Below, piece by piece: positions 43,770 to 52,768 of a stretch of DNA of 64,000 bases (the stretch's first letter is position 1; every line of letters begins with the position of its first letter). This stretch comes from Lysobacter sp. CFH 32150 (GTDB taxonomy: Bacteria > Pseudomonadota > Gammaproteobacteria > Xanthomonadales > Xanthomonadaceae): positions 212,940-276,939 of the forward strand of contig NZ_JALDWJ010000007.1 of NCBI RefSeq assembly GCF_022758295.1, written 5' to 3'. The notes beneath the pieces are model-generated. The model saw nothing but the letters and a program-made list of their open reading frames with translations. It ran no database searches and was not told where the DNA came from. Position numbers and translations under genes: made by a program.

Positions 43770-43790
43770 AACATCGTCGACCCCTTTACC

Positions 43791-44408
43791 TCAACCCAGG
43801 CAATTCTCCCTGGTCATAGCCTCCAGCAATGGCTGTTGCCCGGTGTCCGCCAAGCCGGCCAGGATGTCCGCGCGCACGTCGCTACGCTCGTCCTGACCCA
43901 GCTTGAACTTCATATGGACCGCGGTGACGTGGGCGCGGAACGCCACAACGGCCCCAGCCAGCTTGGCGTAGCGCGGGCCCATGTCCGCGATCGACCAGGC
44001 GTTGGGGCGCCCGTGTTCCATGTGCTCGACCAGTCGCGCAAGCGCCGCTTCGGTGGCATCGGTGCTGTCGTCGAACTCGACGTTGATCTCGAGTTGCGCG
44101 GTTTCGTAGTTCCAGGTCGGTGCCTGGGTGCGATCGGCAAGCCATGACGGCGAGATGTAGCCGTGCGAGCCCATGAAGACGACAAGCGCGCGTGGATCCC
44201 GGCGCAATAGCTCCGTGTGCGGGTGGGTGCGGGGAAAGTGGCCGATCAATGTTGCCGTGCCATCGCTGCTGCGCTCCAGCAGCAGCGGCAGCGGCGTGGC
44301 GAGTGGCATGTCACCGTTTGCGCTGATCACCAATGCAAAAGGATGCGCGGCAACCAAGTGGTCGATGGCATCCGGCGAACTTGGGGCGAACTTGGTATTG
44401 GTCCTCAT
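43791..44408 (-). CDS. paiB: PaiB-family FMN-binding regulator
   Basis: 205 residues from ATG at 44408. The flavin-reductase-like split barrel is visible in AHPFALVISANGDMPLATPLPLLL, GHFPRTHPHTELL, VVFMGSHGYISPSWLADRTQAPTWNYETAQLEI, and the later MGPRYAKLAGAVVAFRAHVTAVHMKFKLGQDE. This is Bacillus PaiB-like (transcriptional regulator of proteases) by family. The DNA-binding function has been questioned in some homologs. The preceding 245 bp hold a repeat element. Confidence 0.82.
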   Translation of the reverse strand: MRTNTKFAPSSPDAIDHLVAAHPFALVISANGDMPLATPLPLLLERSSDGTATLIGHFPRTHPHTELLRRDPRALVVFMGSHGYISPSWLADRTQAPTWNYETAQLEINVEFDDSTDATEAALARLVEHMEHGRPNAWSIADMGPRYAKLAGAVVAFRAHVTAVHMKFKLGQDERSDVRADILAGLADTGQQPLLEAMTRENCLG

Positions 44409-44457
44409 GCACGACTCCGTAACAGATGGTGCACAAGTTACTTCATCGCGGCTGCGT

Positions 44458-44523
44458 CGTAGGGTGGGCTTTAGCCCACCGTTGCCATGTTGGCTAAAGC
44501 GGTGGGCTAAAGCCCACCCTACG
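44458..44523. repeat. GTAGGGTGGGC palindromic repeat, copy 2
   Basis: CGTAGGGTGGGC (44458-44469) and GCCCACCCTACG (44512-44523) match the ends of the 37928 element. The inside adds TTTAGCCCACC and GTGGGCTAAA, giving a nested palindrome of 66 bp. Confidence 0.8.
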
Positions 44524-44653
44524 GAGCTGAGGCGCAGCTGATCAATTGCACAATCGCGCCAACTGAACCGTTGCCGCAGGTTCATCGCAATCTGCCCCGG
44601 GCTTCACCCGTGCCTGCCTATGGTGCATGCACCTATGGCACGAGGAGGACGAC

Positions 44654-45004
44654 ATGAACAAGCACACGCTGATCGCCGCCGCCCTGACCGCGTTCGTGTT
44701 CAGCGCCTCGCCAGCGCTGGGCGGCAACGCGCAAGACGGGCCGCCGGGGCACGCGAAGTCGAAGGCACACAAGACCGAGGGCCGCCACGACCAGGGCCTG
44801 CACCTGGGCTGGTACAAGCAGCAATGGAAGCGTGGCGACCGCATCGTGTGGGCCGATGTCGATCCGCGCTATTACGTCGTTGACTACCACGTCTACAACC
44901 TGAGCCCGCCGCCGACAGGCTACCGCTGGGTGCGTCCGATGGACGACCGCTACCTGCTGGTGGAAGTGGCGACCGGCTTGATCGCGCAGGCGTTGGGTTA
45001 CTGA
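44654..45004 (+). CDS. RcnB-like periplasmic protein
   Basis: 116 residues from ATG at 44654, with GAGGAGGA upstream. A signal peptide (HTLIAAALTAFVFSASPALG) precedes a basic, His-rich segment and the RcnB-like end: WKRGDRIVWADVDPRYYVVDYHVYNLSPPPTGYRWVRPMDDRYLLVEVATGLIAQAL. RcnB is a nickel/cobalt homeostasis protein in E. coli, but most homologs of this type are uncharacterised. A terminator follows. Confidence 0.82.
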   Translation: MNKHTLIAAALTAFVFSASPALGGNAQDGPPGHAKSKAHKTEGRHDQGLHLGWYKQQWKRGDRIVWADVDPRYYVVDYHVYNLSPPPTGYRWVRPMDDRYLLVEVATGLIAQALGY

Positions 45005-45030
45005 TCACCACGCTGTGTAACACCGGAACC

Positions 45031-45055
45031 GAAGGCCCCGCGATGCGGGGCCTTC
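45031..45055 (+). terminator. Rho-independent terminator after the RcnB-like gene
   Basis: GAAGGCCCCGC (45031-45041) and GCGGGGCCTTC (45045-45055) form an 11-bp stem with a 3-base loop, 27 bp after the stop codon. No long T-tract follows. Confidence 0.7.
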
Positions 45056-45122
45056 GTGACTAAAATGCCCGCCAAGTGTCGGCGCCTCTTGTCGTTGGCG
45101 CATCGAATGTGGGGGAGTCGTC

Positions 45123-45788
45123 GTGGCACTGAAAGTGATAGGCGCTGGTTTTAGTCGGACGGGTACGCTCAGCACAAAATCGGCATTGGAACGACTTGGA
45201 TTTGCGCCCTGCTATCACATGGCCGAGGCTGTTCTTCCGCGCCCTGGCTTCAACGATGAGCATCTGGACGCCTGGTATGACTACTACGTTGGCGGAAGGG
45301 AGATGGACTGGCAGTGGCTGCTGAAAGGCTATCAAGCATCGGTCGACACTCCCAACTGCCTGCACTACCGCGAGTTGATGCAGGCTTTCCCCGAGGCGGT
45401 GGTCGTCCTGACCACGCGTGATCCCGACGAATGGTTCGATTCCTGGCAGGCGCTTTGGTCAGCGTTCGAGGAGGCGCGAGAGCCACGCAAGGTGGTTCGG
45501 TATCACAAGTTTTTGCCGGTGATGGACGCAATCCTCGATCGGCACTTTGGTGGGAAGATCGAGCGGGATTCCAACATCAGGGTTTTCAATGCCCATAACG
45601 AATCCGTCAGGCGAGACGTGCCCGCGCACAAGCTGTTGGAGTTCAAAGTCACCGATGGTTGGGAACCGCTTTGTGGGTTCCTGGACGTTGACGTCCCGGA
45701 CGCTCCCTTCCCGCGTCTCAACGACAGAGAGAGCACGCGCGGCATACTCCAGGGCGCATTGTGGACTCACGAGCCAATGCAACTCTGA
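45123..45788 (+). CDS. Sulfotransferase-family protein
   Basis: 221 residues from GTG at 45123, with GGGGGAG ahead. The PAPS-binding loop VIGAGFSRTGTLSTKSALERLGF begins at residue 5, and the DTPNCLHYRELMQAFPEAVVVLTTRDPDEWFDSW block gives the second 3'-phosphate-binding element (the TRDPxEW motif). It would move a sulfuryl group from PAPS to an unknown acceptor. It is the Sulfotransfer_4 subfamily by pattern. Isolated gene with its own start. Confidence 0.82.
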   Translation: MALKVIGAGFSRTGTLSTKSALERLGFAPCYHMAEAVLPRPGFNDEHLDAWYDYYVGGREMDWQWLLKGYQASVDTPNCLHYRELMQAFPEAVVVLTTRDPDEWFDSWQALWSAFEEAREPRKVVRYHKFLPVMDAILDRHFGGKIERDSNIRVFNAHNESVRRDVPAHKLLEFKVTDGWEPLCGFLDVDVPDAPFPRLNDRESTRGILQGALWTHEPMQL

Positions 45789-45912
45789 TCAGTGGAAACT
45801 TGGAATGTCGGGCAGGCAACCTGGCCGTGGCAAAGTTTTCATCAGCACGGACCTTTAGCTTGCCCTCGGTCCGTGTTCTCCATTAGCGTCGGCCGACCTT
45901 GCCAGATGGACG

Positions 45913-47361
45913 GTGCCAGTGAAGTTTTCCATCGCCTATCGCCTTTTCGTGGCCGTACTGCTGTCTGTCATGGCGGTGGCGGCCGTCGGCCTGGAAGTGG
46001 TGCGCTGGCAATTGTTCGACAGCAGTGGCGCATTTGCAGACTCCGGGAAAACCGAAAGCGTCGACCGCGAGCGCCTTCACGATCTGGGTGATGCGTTGTC
46101 CGCGCAGTTCCGGACCCACCACGATTGGTCGTTCCTGCCGCCCAATGCCACGCGCCGCCAGACGTGGTTGCGCGAGACGCTGCTGGGCGTACCAACCGCG
46201 CGACAAGCTGCACAGGGCGATCGGTGGTTTTCGTCGAACCTGGGCGACCGCATCGGCTTGCTCGATCACGACAAGCACTATCTGGCGGGTGCGGTGGCGA
46301 ACCGGCTGGTGATTGCGTTCGCTTCGATCGATACGATCCAACAGCGACTCGTCGTCGACGGCCGGACGGTGGGATATCTCGTCATGGCCAAGACGCAGAG
46401 CCCCGCGGACGAGCTCGCGGTGGCCTTCCTGCTCCAACAGCAACACAACCTGATGGTGGTCGTGGGTATCGGCGTGCTGTTGAGCGCCTTGGCGGCGGCT
46501 GTGCTGGCTGCGCATTTCCGCAGACCCATCGCGCGCCTCGTCGCCGGTGCACGACGGCTCGAAGCGGGTCGCTTCGACACGCGCCTGGGCATCCACCGCA
46601 GCGACGAACTGGGCGAGCTGGCGGACACCTTCGATCATCTGGCAGCGCGACTGGCCAACACCGAACGTTCGCGCCGGCAGTGGGTTGCGGATACATCGCA
46701 CGAATTGCGTACCCCGCTGTCCGTATTGCGCGGACAACTGGAAGCATTGCAAGACGGCGTCAGAACCGCCACGCCGGAAAACGTCGCGATGATGCTACGG
46801 CAGGTCCTGTCGCTGGGCCGACGCGTCGACGAGCTCTACGAACTGGCACGCGCGGATGCCGGCCAAATGCATTACGACCAGACCCCGAATGCCATCTGGC
46901 CACTGGTGGTCGACACCGCGGCGAGCTTTGCCGAGAAGTTTCGCGTGGCCGGGTTGGTCGCGTCGGTCGGACCGCCGCCGCTGCGTTCGCTAGTGCGTTG
47001 CGATGCCGAACGCATCCGCCAGGTGGTGACGAACCTGCTCGAGAACTGCGTGCGCTATACCGCGGCTGGCGGTCGCATCGATCTTCACGGGAAAGTCGTC
47101 GGCGACACCCTGCACGTGACGATCGATGATTCGGCACCGGGCGTTCCCGAGTCGGCGATGGGGCGCCTCGGCGAACGGTTCTTTCGCGCCGATTCGCCGC
47201 GCAGCGATGCGCTCGGCGGTGCCGGGTTGGGGCTGGCGCTTTGCCGACAGATTCTCGACGCCCATGGCGGGCGCCTGGAGTTCGGCGCGTCCCCTCTTGG
47301 CGGCCTGCGAGCCCGGATCGTCCTTACGCTGGAAGACACGCTGCTAGAAGCGCCGCCATGA
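45913..47361 (+). CDS. Sensor histidine kinase, BaeS-like
   Basis: 482 residues from GTG 45913 (GTG 45919 is possible). TM1 is at about 9-31 and TM2 at about 180-201, enclosing a periplasmic sensor domain. A HAMP segment (about 202-255) and dimerisation domain ADTSHELRTPLSVLR (His263) precede the ATPase domain with NLLENCVRYT, DDSAPGVP and GGAGLGLALC. Together with the downstream regulator it resembles BaeSR, an envelope-stress system. The stop overlaps the regulator start by four bases (ATGA), implying co-translation. Confidence 0.87.
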   Translation: MPVKFSIAYRLFVAVLLSVMAVAAVGLEVVRWQLFDSSGAFADSGKTESVDRERLHDLGDALSAQFRTHHDWSFLPPNATRRQTWLRETLLGVPTARQAAQGDRWFSSNLGDRIGLLDHDKHYLAGAVANRLVIAFASIDTIQQRLVVDGRTVGYLVMAKTQSPADELAVAFLLQQQHNLMVVVGIGVLLSALAAAVLAAHFRRPIARLVAGARRLEAGRFDTRLGIHRSDELGELADTFDHLAARLANTERSRRQWVADTSHELRTPLSVLRGQLEALQDGVRTATPENVAMMLRQVLSLGRRVDELYELARADAGQMHYDQTPNAIWPLVVDTAASFAEKFRVAGLVASVGPPPLRSLVRCDAERIRQVVTNLLENCVRYTAAGGRIDLHGKVVGDTLHVTIDDSAPGVPESAMGRLGERFFRADSPRSDALGGAGLGLALCRQILDAHGGRLEFGASPLGGLRARIVLTLEDTLLEAPP

Positions 47362-48023
47362 CCGAAGCCATTCTGATCGTCGAAGACGAAGCCGACCAAG
47401 CCGCCATCGTTGCCGACTACGTCACCGCAGCGGGTTTCATAGCGACGGTCATACGCGATGGCGGCGAGGCGCTGGCAAGCGTGCGTCGAACCGTGCCCGA
47501 CCTCATCGTGCTCGACCTAACGCTGCCGGGTCTGGACGGCATTGCGCTTTGCCAGGCCGTGCGCGCGTTTTCCGATGTCCCGATCATCATGACCACTGCG
47601 CGGGTCGAGGAAATCGATCGACTGTTGGGCCTGGAAGTCGGTGCCGACGACTACCTCTGCAAACCCTTGAGCCCGCGCGAACTGGTCGCGCGCATCAAAG
47701 CCATCCTGCGTCGGCAACGCAAGCCGGACGATGGCACACGACTGATCGAGATCGACGAGGCGACGCGAACGGTGCGCCTGCGCGGTCGGCCACTGGAGCT
47801 GACGCCGACCGAGTACGACCTGTTCGTCGCCATGGCCAGGCGGCCCGGAACGATTTATTCGCGGGCACAGCTGCTCGACCTGGCGCGGCGAGACAGCCTC
47901 GATGTCAACGACCGGGCGATCGACAGCCATATCAAGAACCTGCGCCGGAAAATCTCGACGGTGATGTCGGACACCGAAGTCATCCATTCCATCTACGGCC
48001 TGGGTTATCGCGTCGACGTGTAG
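47358..48023 (+). CDS. OmpR-family response regulator, BaeR-like
   Basis: 221 residues from ATG at 47358. The receiver domain has Asp9-Asp11 (VEDE), phosphorylation site Asp53 in LIVLDLTLPG, a Thr-switch region (IIMTTARVEE), and Lys102 in CKPLSPREL. The C-terminal winged helix (LELTPTEYDLFVAMARRPGTIYSRAQLLDLARR, HIKNLRRKI) is of the OmpR/PhoB type. Its likely partner is the overlapping kinase. The downstream S41 peptidase may be a target. Confidence 0.88.
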   Translation: MTEAILIVEDEADQAAIVADYVTAAGFIATVIRDGGEALASVRRTVPDLIVLDLTLPGLDGIALCQAVRAFSDVPIIMTTARVEEIDRLLGLEVGADDYLCKPLSPRELVARIKAILRRQRKPDDGTRLIEIDEATRTVRLRGRPLELTPTEYDLFVAMARRPGTIYSRAQLLDLARRDSLDVNDRAIDSHIKNLRRKISTVMSDTEVIHSIYGLGYRVDV

Positions 48024-48136
48024 CGGTCCCCAGTGCACCCCGCGACCTGAAACCACCCACACACTTTCTCCATATTGCTTGGCCACGCTGGCCTCGTCGG
48101 TTACCGACGAATTCCGCCAGCCAGTGAGGACGAGTG

Positions 48137-49231
48137 ATGAACATCAGCAAGAAGAAGAAAGTGAGCGCAGTGGCCGCCGCCAGCGCCGGTGCGTTGGGCC
48201 TGTTGGGGTTCGCGCTGTTCGGACTGCCCGGTCATGCCCAATCGGGGCCGCCGCAGAACGACATGCGTATCGATAAGGCGGTACGCGAAGAAGTCATCGC
48301 GAGCGTGATCGCCAATATCGACCAGCACTACGTCTTTCCCGACAAAGCGACTGTGCTCAGCAAACAATTGCGCGCCAGGATGCAGCACGGCGACTACGAC
48401 ACCGTGACCAGCGCCGAGAAGCTGGCCGCGGCCTTGACCGCCGACCTGCAGCGCGACAGCCACGACAAGCATCTGGAAATCCAGTACTTCGAAAAGACAG
48501 TCCCCCTGCCCTCACCCAAGCAGGAGGCAGACGACCAGGCCGAGGAATTCGCCAATGCGCAGCGCTTCAATTTTGGTTACGAGAGCGTCCAACGCATGCG
48601 TGGCAACATCGGTTATCTGAACCTGCATTCGTTCTCGCGGCCGAATGGCGCGACCGAACGGATCGCGGCCGCGATGACGCTGCTCAGGGATACCGGAGCC
48701 CTGGTCATCGACCTGCGCGACTGCGGGGGCGGCGATCCGGAAACGGTGATGTTGTTCGCAAGCTATCTGTTCGACCAGCCCACCCATCTCAATGACATCT
48801 ATTGGCGCGACGAAAACCGGACCGAACAGCGGTGGACCACGGCAGCCGTACCGGGCAAGAAGTACGGCGGCACGCGAAAGATTTATCTGCTCACCAGCCG
48901 CGACACGTTTTCCGGCTGCGAGGACTTTGCGTATGCGTTGAAGAACGCCGGTCGCGCCACCGTGATTGGTGAGACCACCGGCGGTGGCGCGCATGGGGGC
49001 AGTCCGCATCGCCTGGACGACCACTTCATGATGTTCGTCCCGTCGGGTCGTCCGATCAATCCGGTGACGCACACCGACTGGGAAGGCGTGGGCGTCAAAC
49101 CCGACATCGCTTCGCCGGCAAAGAAGGCACTCGACGTTGCCGAGGTATTGGCACTGAAGGATGTGATCGCGAACGCAACCGATCCAGAGTGGAAGCAACG
49201 CTTGCAGCACCGGCTCGACGATCTCGAGTAA
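48137..49231 (+). CDS. Exported S41-family peptidase (IRBP-like)
   Basis: 364 residues from ATG at 48137. A signal-type hydrophobic segment (KVSAVAAASAGALGLLGFALF) precedes an IRBP-like N-terminal helical domain and the S41 core: GNIGYLNLHSFSRPN, DLRDCGGGDPETVMLFASYLF, and the catalytic block LLTSRDTFSGCEDFAYALKN with Ser259 and Lys269 as the expected Ser-Lys dyad. The GC after the serine, instead of the usual AG or AE, is unusual. It is likely to cut peptides in the periplasm. It follows the BaeSR-like pair, on the same strand. Confidence 0.82.
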   Translation: MNISKKKKVSAVAAASAGALGLLGFALFGLPGHAQSGPPQNDMRIDKAVREEVIASVIANIDQHYVFPDKATVLSKQLRARMQHGDYDTVTSAEKLAAALTADLQRDSHDKHLEIQYFEKTVPLPSPKQEADDQAEEFANAQRFNFGYESVQRMRGNIGYLNLHSFSRPNGATERIAAAMTLLRDTGALVIDLRDCGGGDPETVMLFASYLFDQPTHLNDIYWRDENRTEQRWTTAAVPGKKYGGTRKIYLLTSRDTFSGCEDFAYALKNAGRATVIGETTGGGAHGGSPHRLDDHFMMFVPSGRPINPVTHTDWEGVGVKPDIASPAKKALDVAEVLALKDVIANATDPEWKQRLQHRLDDLE

Positions 49232-49260
49232 GGCTGGAGCACGCCACGGAAACACGAAGA

Positions 49261-49300
49261 ACGGCGTCAGAGACCGTTTTGAAAGTGGCTCTGACTCCGT
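49261..49300. repeat. GTCAGAG-type inverted repeat (variant)
   Basis: ACGGCGTCAGAG (49261-49272) and CTCTGACTCCGT (49289-49300) pair with one mismatch. It is a diverged relative of the GGGGTCAGAGT family. Confidence 0.6.
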
Positions 49301-49396
49301 TTCATTGGCGCCACGATTCATGCATGACCATCGGCGCATCCCTCCTAAGACACACCCCTCTATGCTCGGACCAGACACCCTGCTTCCGGAGCTCCG

Positions 49397-49945
49397 ATGC
49401 GTCGCTTGACCCTACTGTTGTGCCTTGCCTTGCCTTCGATCGTGCTTGCCCAGACTCCGCGGGTGAGCACCGACCAACCGGTGCAGATGTCGGTGCCCGC
49501 CGCCGCGCCGGCGGATGTCGAAAGCATCGACGCCATCGTCGACGCGCTGTACGACGTGATCTCCGGTCCGCCGGGACAAGCGCGCGACTGGGCCCGCTTC
49601 CGCTCCCTGTTCGTCCCCACCGCGCGCGTGATCCCGACTGGTCCGCGTGCTGATGGACAGTTCGGCCTGCGCCTGATGACCCCGAACGACTACATCGCCA
49701 CCTCAGGTCCGCTGCTGCTCGAAAAAGGCTTCCACGAACGCGAACTCGCGCGCCGCGTCGAACAGTTCGGCCACATCGCGCAGGTGTTCAGCACCTACGA
49801 AGGCCGCATCGAGAAGGACAACCACACGCTGCGTGGCATCAACAGCATCCAGCTGATGAACGACGGCAAGCGTTGGTGGATCGTGTCGCTAATGTGGGAA
49901 GCGGAGAGCGAGAAGGTCAAGTTGCCGGAGCAGTACTTGAAGTAG
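49397..49945 (+). CDS. Secreted NTF2-like (SnoaL-fold) protein
   Basis: 182 residues. A signal peptide (RRLTLLLCLALPSIVLA) precedes an NTF2-like fold pattern: AIVDALYDVISGPPGQARDWARFRSLFVPTARV, FHERELARRVEQFGHIAQVFSTYEGR and INSIQLMNDGKRWWIVSLMWE. Such proteins bind small ligands or act as isomerases, often periplasmic. No catalytic residues are identifiable. It is followed 60 bp later by the HExxH gene on the same strand. Confidence 0.75.
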   Translation: MRRLTLLLCLALPSIVLAQTPRVSTDQPVQMSVPAAAPADVESIDAIVDALYDVISGPPGQARDWARFRSLFVPTARVIPTGPRADGQFGLRLMTPNDYIATSGPLLLEKGFHERELARRVEQFGHIAQVFSTYEGRIEKDNHTLRGINSIQLMNDGKRWWIVSLMWEAESEKVKLPEQYLK

Positions 49946-50006
49946 GGGCCGCGGGTCTGCTCCACCCTTTTTTGCCCAATCCTCCAACTGTCCCTCGGAA
50001 CGCACC

Positions 50007-51200
50007 ATGGCGATATCGAAATGGCTGTCCCTGCTGGTGCTCGTGCCGGCGGCCCCGCTCGCGGCGGACATGGCCGCGCCACCGGCACTCAGCGATTACG
50101 TCGCGCATTGCGAAGCTGCGGGGCGCAAGGTCTGGAACGTGTCGTTGTGCGCGCCGGTGGTCGTCGTAGCGCAGGACGGCACAATCGCCTGGACGAGTAC
50201 CACGCCGCCATCGACGCCGCTGCCTTCGACGCGCGCCAACACCTCCATCGACTGGGGCGGCCGCAAGTGGGTGATGCTGCTCGCGCCGCTGCCGGACGGA
50301 GACGGCGCGCTGCGGCGGCTCGTGTACCACGAGTCCTTCCATGTACACCAGGCGTCGCTCGACCTACCCGCCAACATGGCGGTTGCCGCGCACCTCGAGT
50401 CCGAACAGGCGCGTGTCTTGCTGCGCCTGGAATGGCAGGCGCTCGAACGCGCGCTCGCAACTAGCGGGGCCGAACGCAAGCGCCACATCGAGCAAGCCCT
50501 CGCCTTCCGACAGCAACGACTCGCCGACGCCACCGCGCGCAGCGACGAACGCGCGCAGATGCGCCACGAAGGCCTCGCGGAATACACGGGCACGGTGTTG
50601 TCGAACGAGGCGATACCGCTCGCCATCGACAGCCTGCAGCACGGCAACGACCGCCCGTCGTTCGCACGCAGCTTCGCTTACATCAGTGGCCCTGCATGGG
50701 GCTTGCTGCTCGACGACCTCGCGCCGAAGTGGAAGACGACGATCGTGCAGCAGGTCGATGCCGACCTCCATGACCTGATCCCACTGAGACCCGCGAGCAA
50801 GCCTGCGCCCGCGCAGTACAACGGCGAAACGATCGCGCGCGAAGAAGCCGACCGCGCCACGCGCCGCAAGCAGATGATCGACGACGCCACGCAGCGTACG
50901 TCGGAGGCCAACGGTCTCCACCTCCCGCTCGCGAAGATCCAGCTCGACTTCGACCCTAACCGCGTGACGCCGATGCCCGACGGCTCGCAGGTCTACGACA
51001 AGATCACGCTGACGAGCGATTGGGGCACGATCGCGGTCGACGGCGCGCCGCTGCGCATCGCGAAGGAATGGAACGCGGCGCATGTGCCGTGGCCATTGCC
51101 GGACAAGATGACGCTGACGCTGGCCGAAGGGTGGTCGGCGCGACGCAACGCCGAGGGACGGATGGAAGTCAGGAAGACCTCGGCGGCTTCAGCCAGATAG
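50007..51200 (+). CDS. Secreted HExxH-containing protein, possibly a metallopeptidase
   Basis: 397 residues. A signal peptide (KWLSLLVLVPAAPLAA) is followed by an N-terminal region and YHESFHVHQ, an HExxH motif at His108-Glu109-His112, with a downstream RHEGLAEYTG (Glu188 or Glu192) that can act as a third zinc ligand. The rest includes PAWGLLLDDLAPKWKTT and a C-terminal beta-rich domain. This matches uncharacterised exported proteins of the same layout, so a zinc peptidase function is likely but unproved. Confidence 0.65.
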   Translation: MAISKWLSLLVLVPAAPLAADMAAPPALSDYVAHCEAAGRKVWNVSLCAPVVVVAQDGTIAWTSTTPPSTPLPSTRANTSIDWGGRKWVMLLAPLPDGDGALRRLVYHESFHVHQASLDLPANMAVAAHLESEQARVLLRLEWQALERALATSGAERKRHIEQALAFRQQRLADATARSDERAQMRHEGLAEYTGTVLSNEAIPLAIDSLQHGNDRPSFARSFAYISGPAWGLLLDDLAPKWKTTIVQQVDADLHDLIPLRPASKPAPAQYNGETIAREEADRATRRKQMIDDATQRTSEANGLHLPLAKIQLDFDPNRVTPMPDGSQVYDKITLTSDWGTIAVDGAPLRIAKEWNAAHVPWPLPDKMTLTLAEGWSARRNAEGRMEVRKTSAASAR

Positions 51201-51373
51201 AGCTTTTCTATGCGGGGCTTTCGTGGGGGGGTTGGCGAGCTTGGCTTAGACAACACTTGCCTCTGGCTATCCCCCAAACGGGGGAATGACAGCGCGCTTT
51301 CGAGCCTCCGCAATAAGACCAGCGCACCGTGGCCTCCGGCCCTGCGCGCTGCAATGATTCAGCGAGGTGTCCC

Positions 51374-51640
51374 ATGAACCTCATCTACTCGCGTAGCTAT
51401 GCCACTGCCCGCATCTTCGCCCTGCAGCACGAGTTCATGCCGGGCGACTGGCAATGGCTCCAGGATGCCAACACCATCCGGAGGAATCCGCGTGCCGACG
51501 TCTTCAAGGCACCGCACTGGGATGCCAATCCGCACCGTGCCCAGATCGATGAGGCACTGGAGCGCGCCCGGAAAACCCATCGGCTCGGCTCTTTGAACGA
51601 TGTCGATTCCGGCGGCACGCTCGGCGTTTCAAGCTGGTAA
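51374..51640 (+). CDS. Small hypothetical protein
   Basis: 88 residues from ATG at 51374. The opening MNLIYSRSYATARIFALQHEFMPGDWQWLQDANTIRRNPRADVFKA is aromatic-rich and soluble. No domain is recognised. It may bind a nucleic acid or be a small regulator; nothing in the surrounding genes decides. The 173 bp before it hold nothing I recognise. Confidence 0.55.
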   Translation: MNLIYSRSYATARIFALQHEFMPGDWQWLQDANTIRRNPRADVFKAPHWDANPHRAQIDEALERARKTHRLGSLNDVDSGGTLGVSSW

Positions 51641-51703
51641 GGGTGGGCACATCATCGGCGCTGGCATTGCGCCATCGTCCGCAACGACTGCCCCGAAAAA
51701 TAC

Positions 51704-51741
51704 GGGTCAGAGTACGTTTTTTGGAATTCGTACTCTGACCC
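51704..51741. repeat. GGGTCAGAGTACG palindromic repeat
   Basis: GGGTCAGAGTACG (51704-51716) and CGTACTCTGACCC (51729-51741) form perfect 13-bp arms with a 12-bp loop. It is the clearest copy of the GGGGTCAGAGT family. Confidence 0.8.
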
Positions 51742-51818
51742 CTATTTTGCCGCATGGACTATCGCGGATTCGAGTGCGATCGCGGCCGCTGTCGCCTGGT
51801 GTACTTCGTTGTCAGCGA

Positions 51819-52670
51819 CTAGGTTGCAGCTTTGGACCTGCGCGAGGTTCTGCCGCCCAGCCTCTTACGCAAGGCGGGTGCGAGTAGATCGGCGAATCCC
51901 GGATCGCTCTTGCCGACGAACATGCGCAGTTCTACGCGCGGCAGTGCGGGCAGCTTGCGCGGGATGGGCAGGTCGGTCGCGCTCAGCCCGACGCCCACCG
52001 GACCGACCGCCAGCCGAGCACGCGCCGCGGCTTCGACCACGGTGACGGCGGAGGCGCTGATGGCGATCTCCCATGGGACGCCGGCCGCGTCGAGCGCTGC
52101 CAGTGCCTGCCCGCGCATCACGCAGCCTTCCGGATACAGCGCAAGCGGCACCGCGCCACGCCCGCTCCAGTCCCCCGCCCAGCGCAGCGGCAGCGAAGAC
52201 AACGCCTGACCGGAAACATTGCCCGGCAAGGCGATACCCAGCACCACGTCATGCCGCGTAGCCAGCAGCGGCAGCAGCTCACGTGTGCTGCCAGTGGTGA
52301 TCTCGAACGCGAGATCCGGTCGCTGCGCGCGCAGCTCCGCAAGCACGGGCATCAGTACATATGCGGCGATGTCGTCGGGGGCGCCGATTCGCACCAGTGT
52401 CCGCGATTGCCCGCGCGCCGCCGCGGCGGCTTCCTCGCTCAGGCTCAACAGCCGGTGGGCGTATACAAGGAAGCGCTCTCCGCCCGGGCTGAGCCTCACC
52501 TCGCGGCTGCTGCGCACCAGCAGGGTTTCGCCCAGCTGCGCTTCCAGCCGCTGGATCTGCTGGCTGACGGCGGCTTGGCTACGCCACACACGTGCGGCCG
52601 CCGCGTTGAACGAGCCGCGCTCGGCCACCGCCACGAAGGTCCGCACCAAATCGAGATCGAGCGTGGACAT
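51819..52670 (-). CDS. LysR-family transcriptional regulator
   Basis: 283 residues from ATG at 52670. The N-terminal HTH (DLDLVRTFVAVAERGSFNAAAARVWRSQAAVSQQIQRLEAQLGETLL) is typical. The periplasmic-binding-like effector domain starts near VRIGAPDDIAAYVLMPVL. It diverges from the cyclase-family gene across a LysR-type box. It probably controls that gene; the inducer is unknown. Confidence 0.88.
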   Translation of the reverse strand: MSTLDLDLVRTFVAVAERGSFNAAAARVWRSQAAVSQQIQRLEAQLGETLLVRSSREVRLSPGGERFLVYAHRLLSLSEEAAAAARGQSRTLVRIGAPDDIAAYVLMPVLAELRAQRPDLAFEITTGSTRELLPLLATRHDVVLGIALPGNVSGQALSSLPLRWAGDWSGRGAVPLALYPEGCVMRGQALAALDAAGVPWEIAISASAVTVVEAAARARLAVGPVGVGLSATDLPIPRKLPALPRVELRMFVGKSDPGFADLLAPALRKRLGGRTSRRSKAAT

Positions 52671-52683
52671 CGCTCTGCTCCAT

Positions 52684-52700
52684 CTTATAGATGCGATAAG
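52684..52700. promoter_or_regulatory. LysR-type binding box
   Basis: CTTAT (52684-52688) and ATAAG (52696-52700) around a 7-bp spacer give the T-N11-A pattern expected of LysR sites, in the 98-bp divergent region between the regulator and the hydrolase gene. Confidence 0.55.
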
Positions 52701-52768
52701 TTTAATTAGATTTTCTTGATGCTGTCGCCCGCCTATAGTTTTTCCATCAACCGGATTGGAGAACAGAC

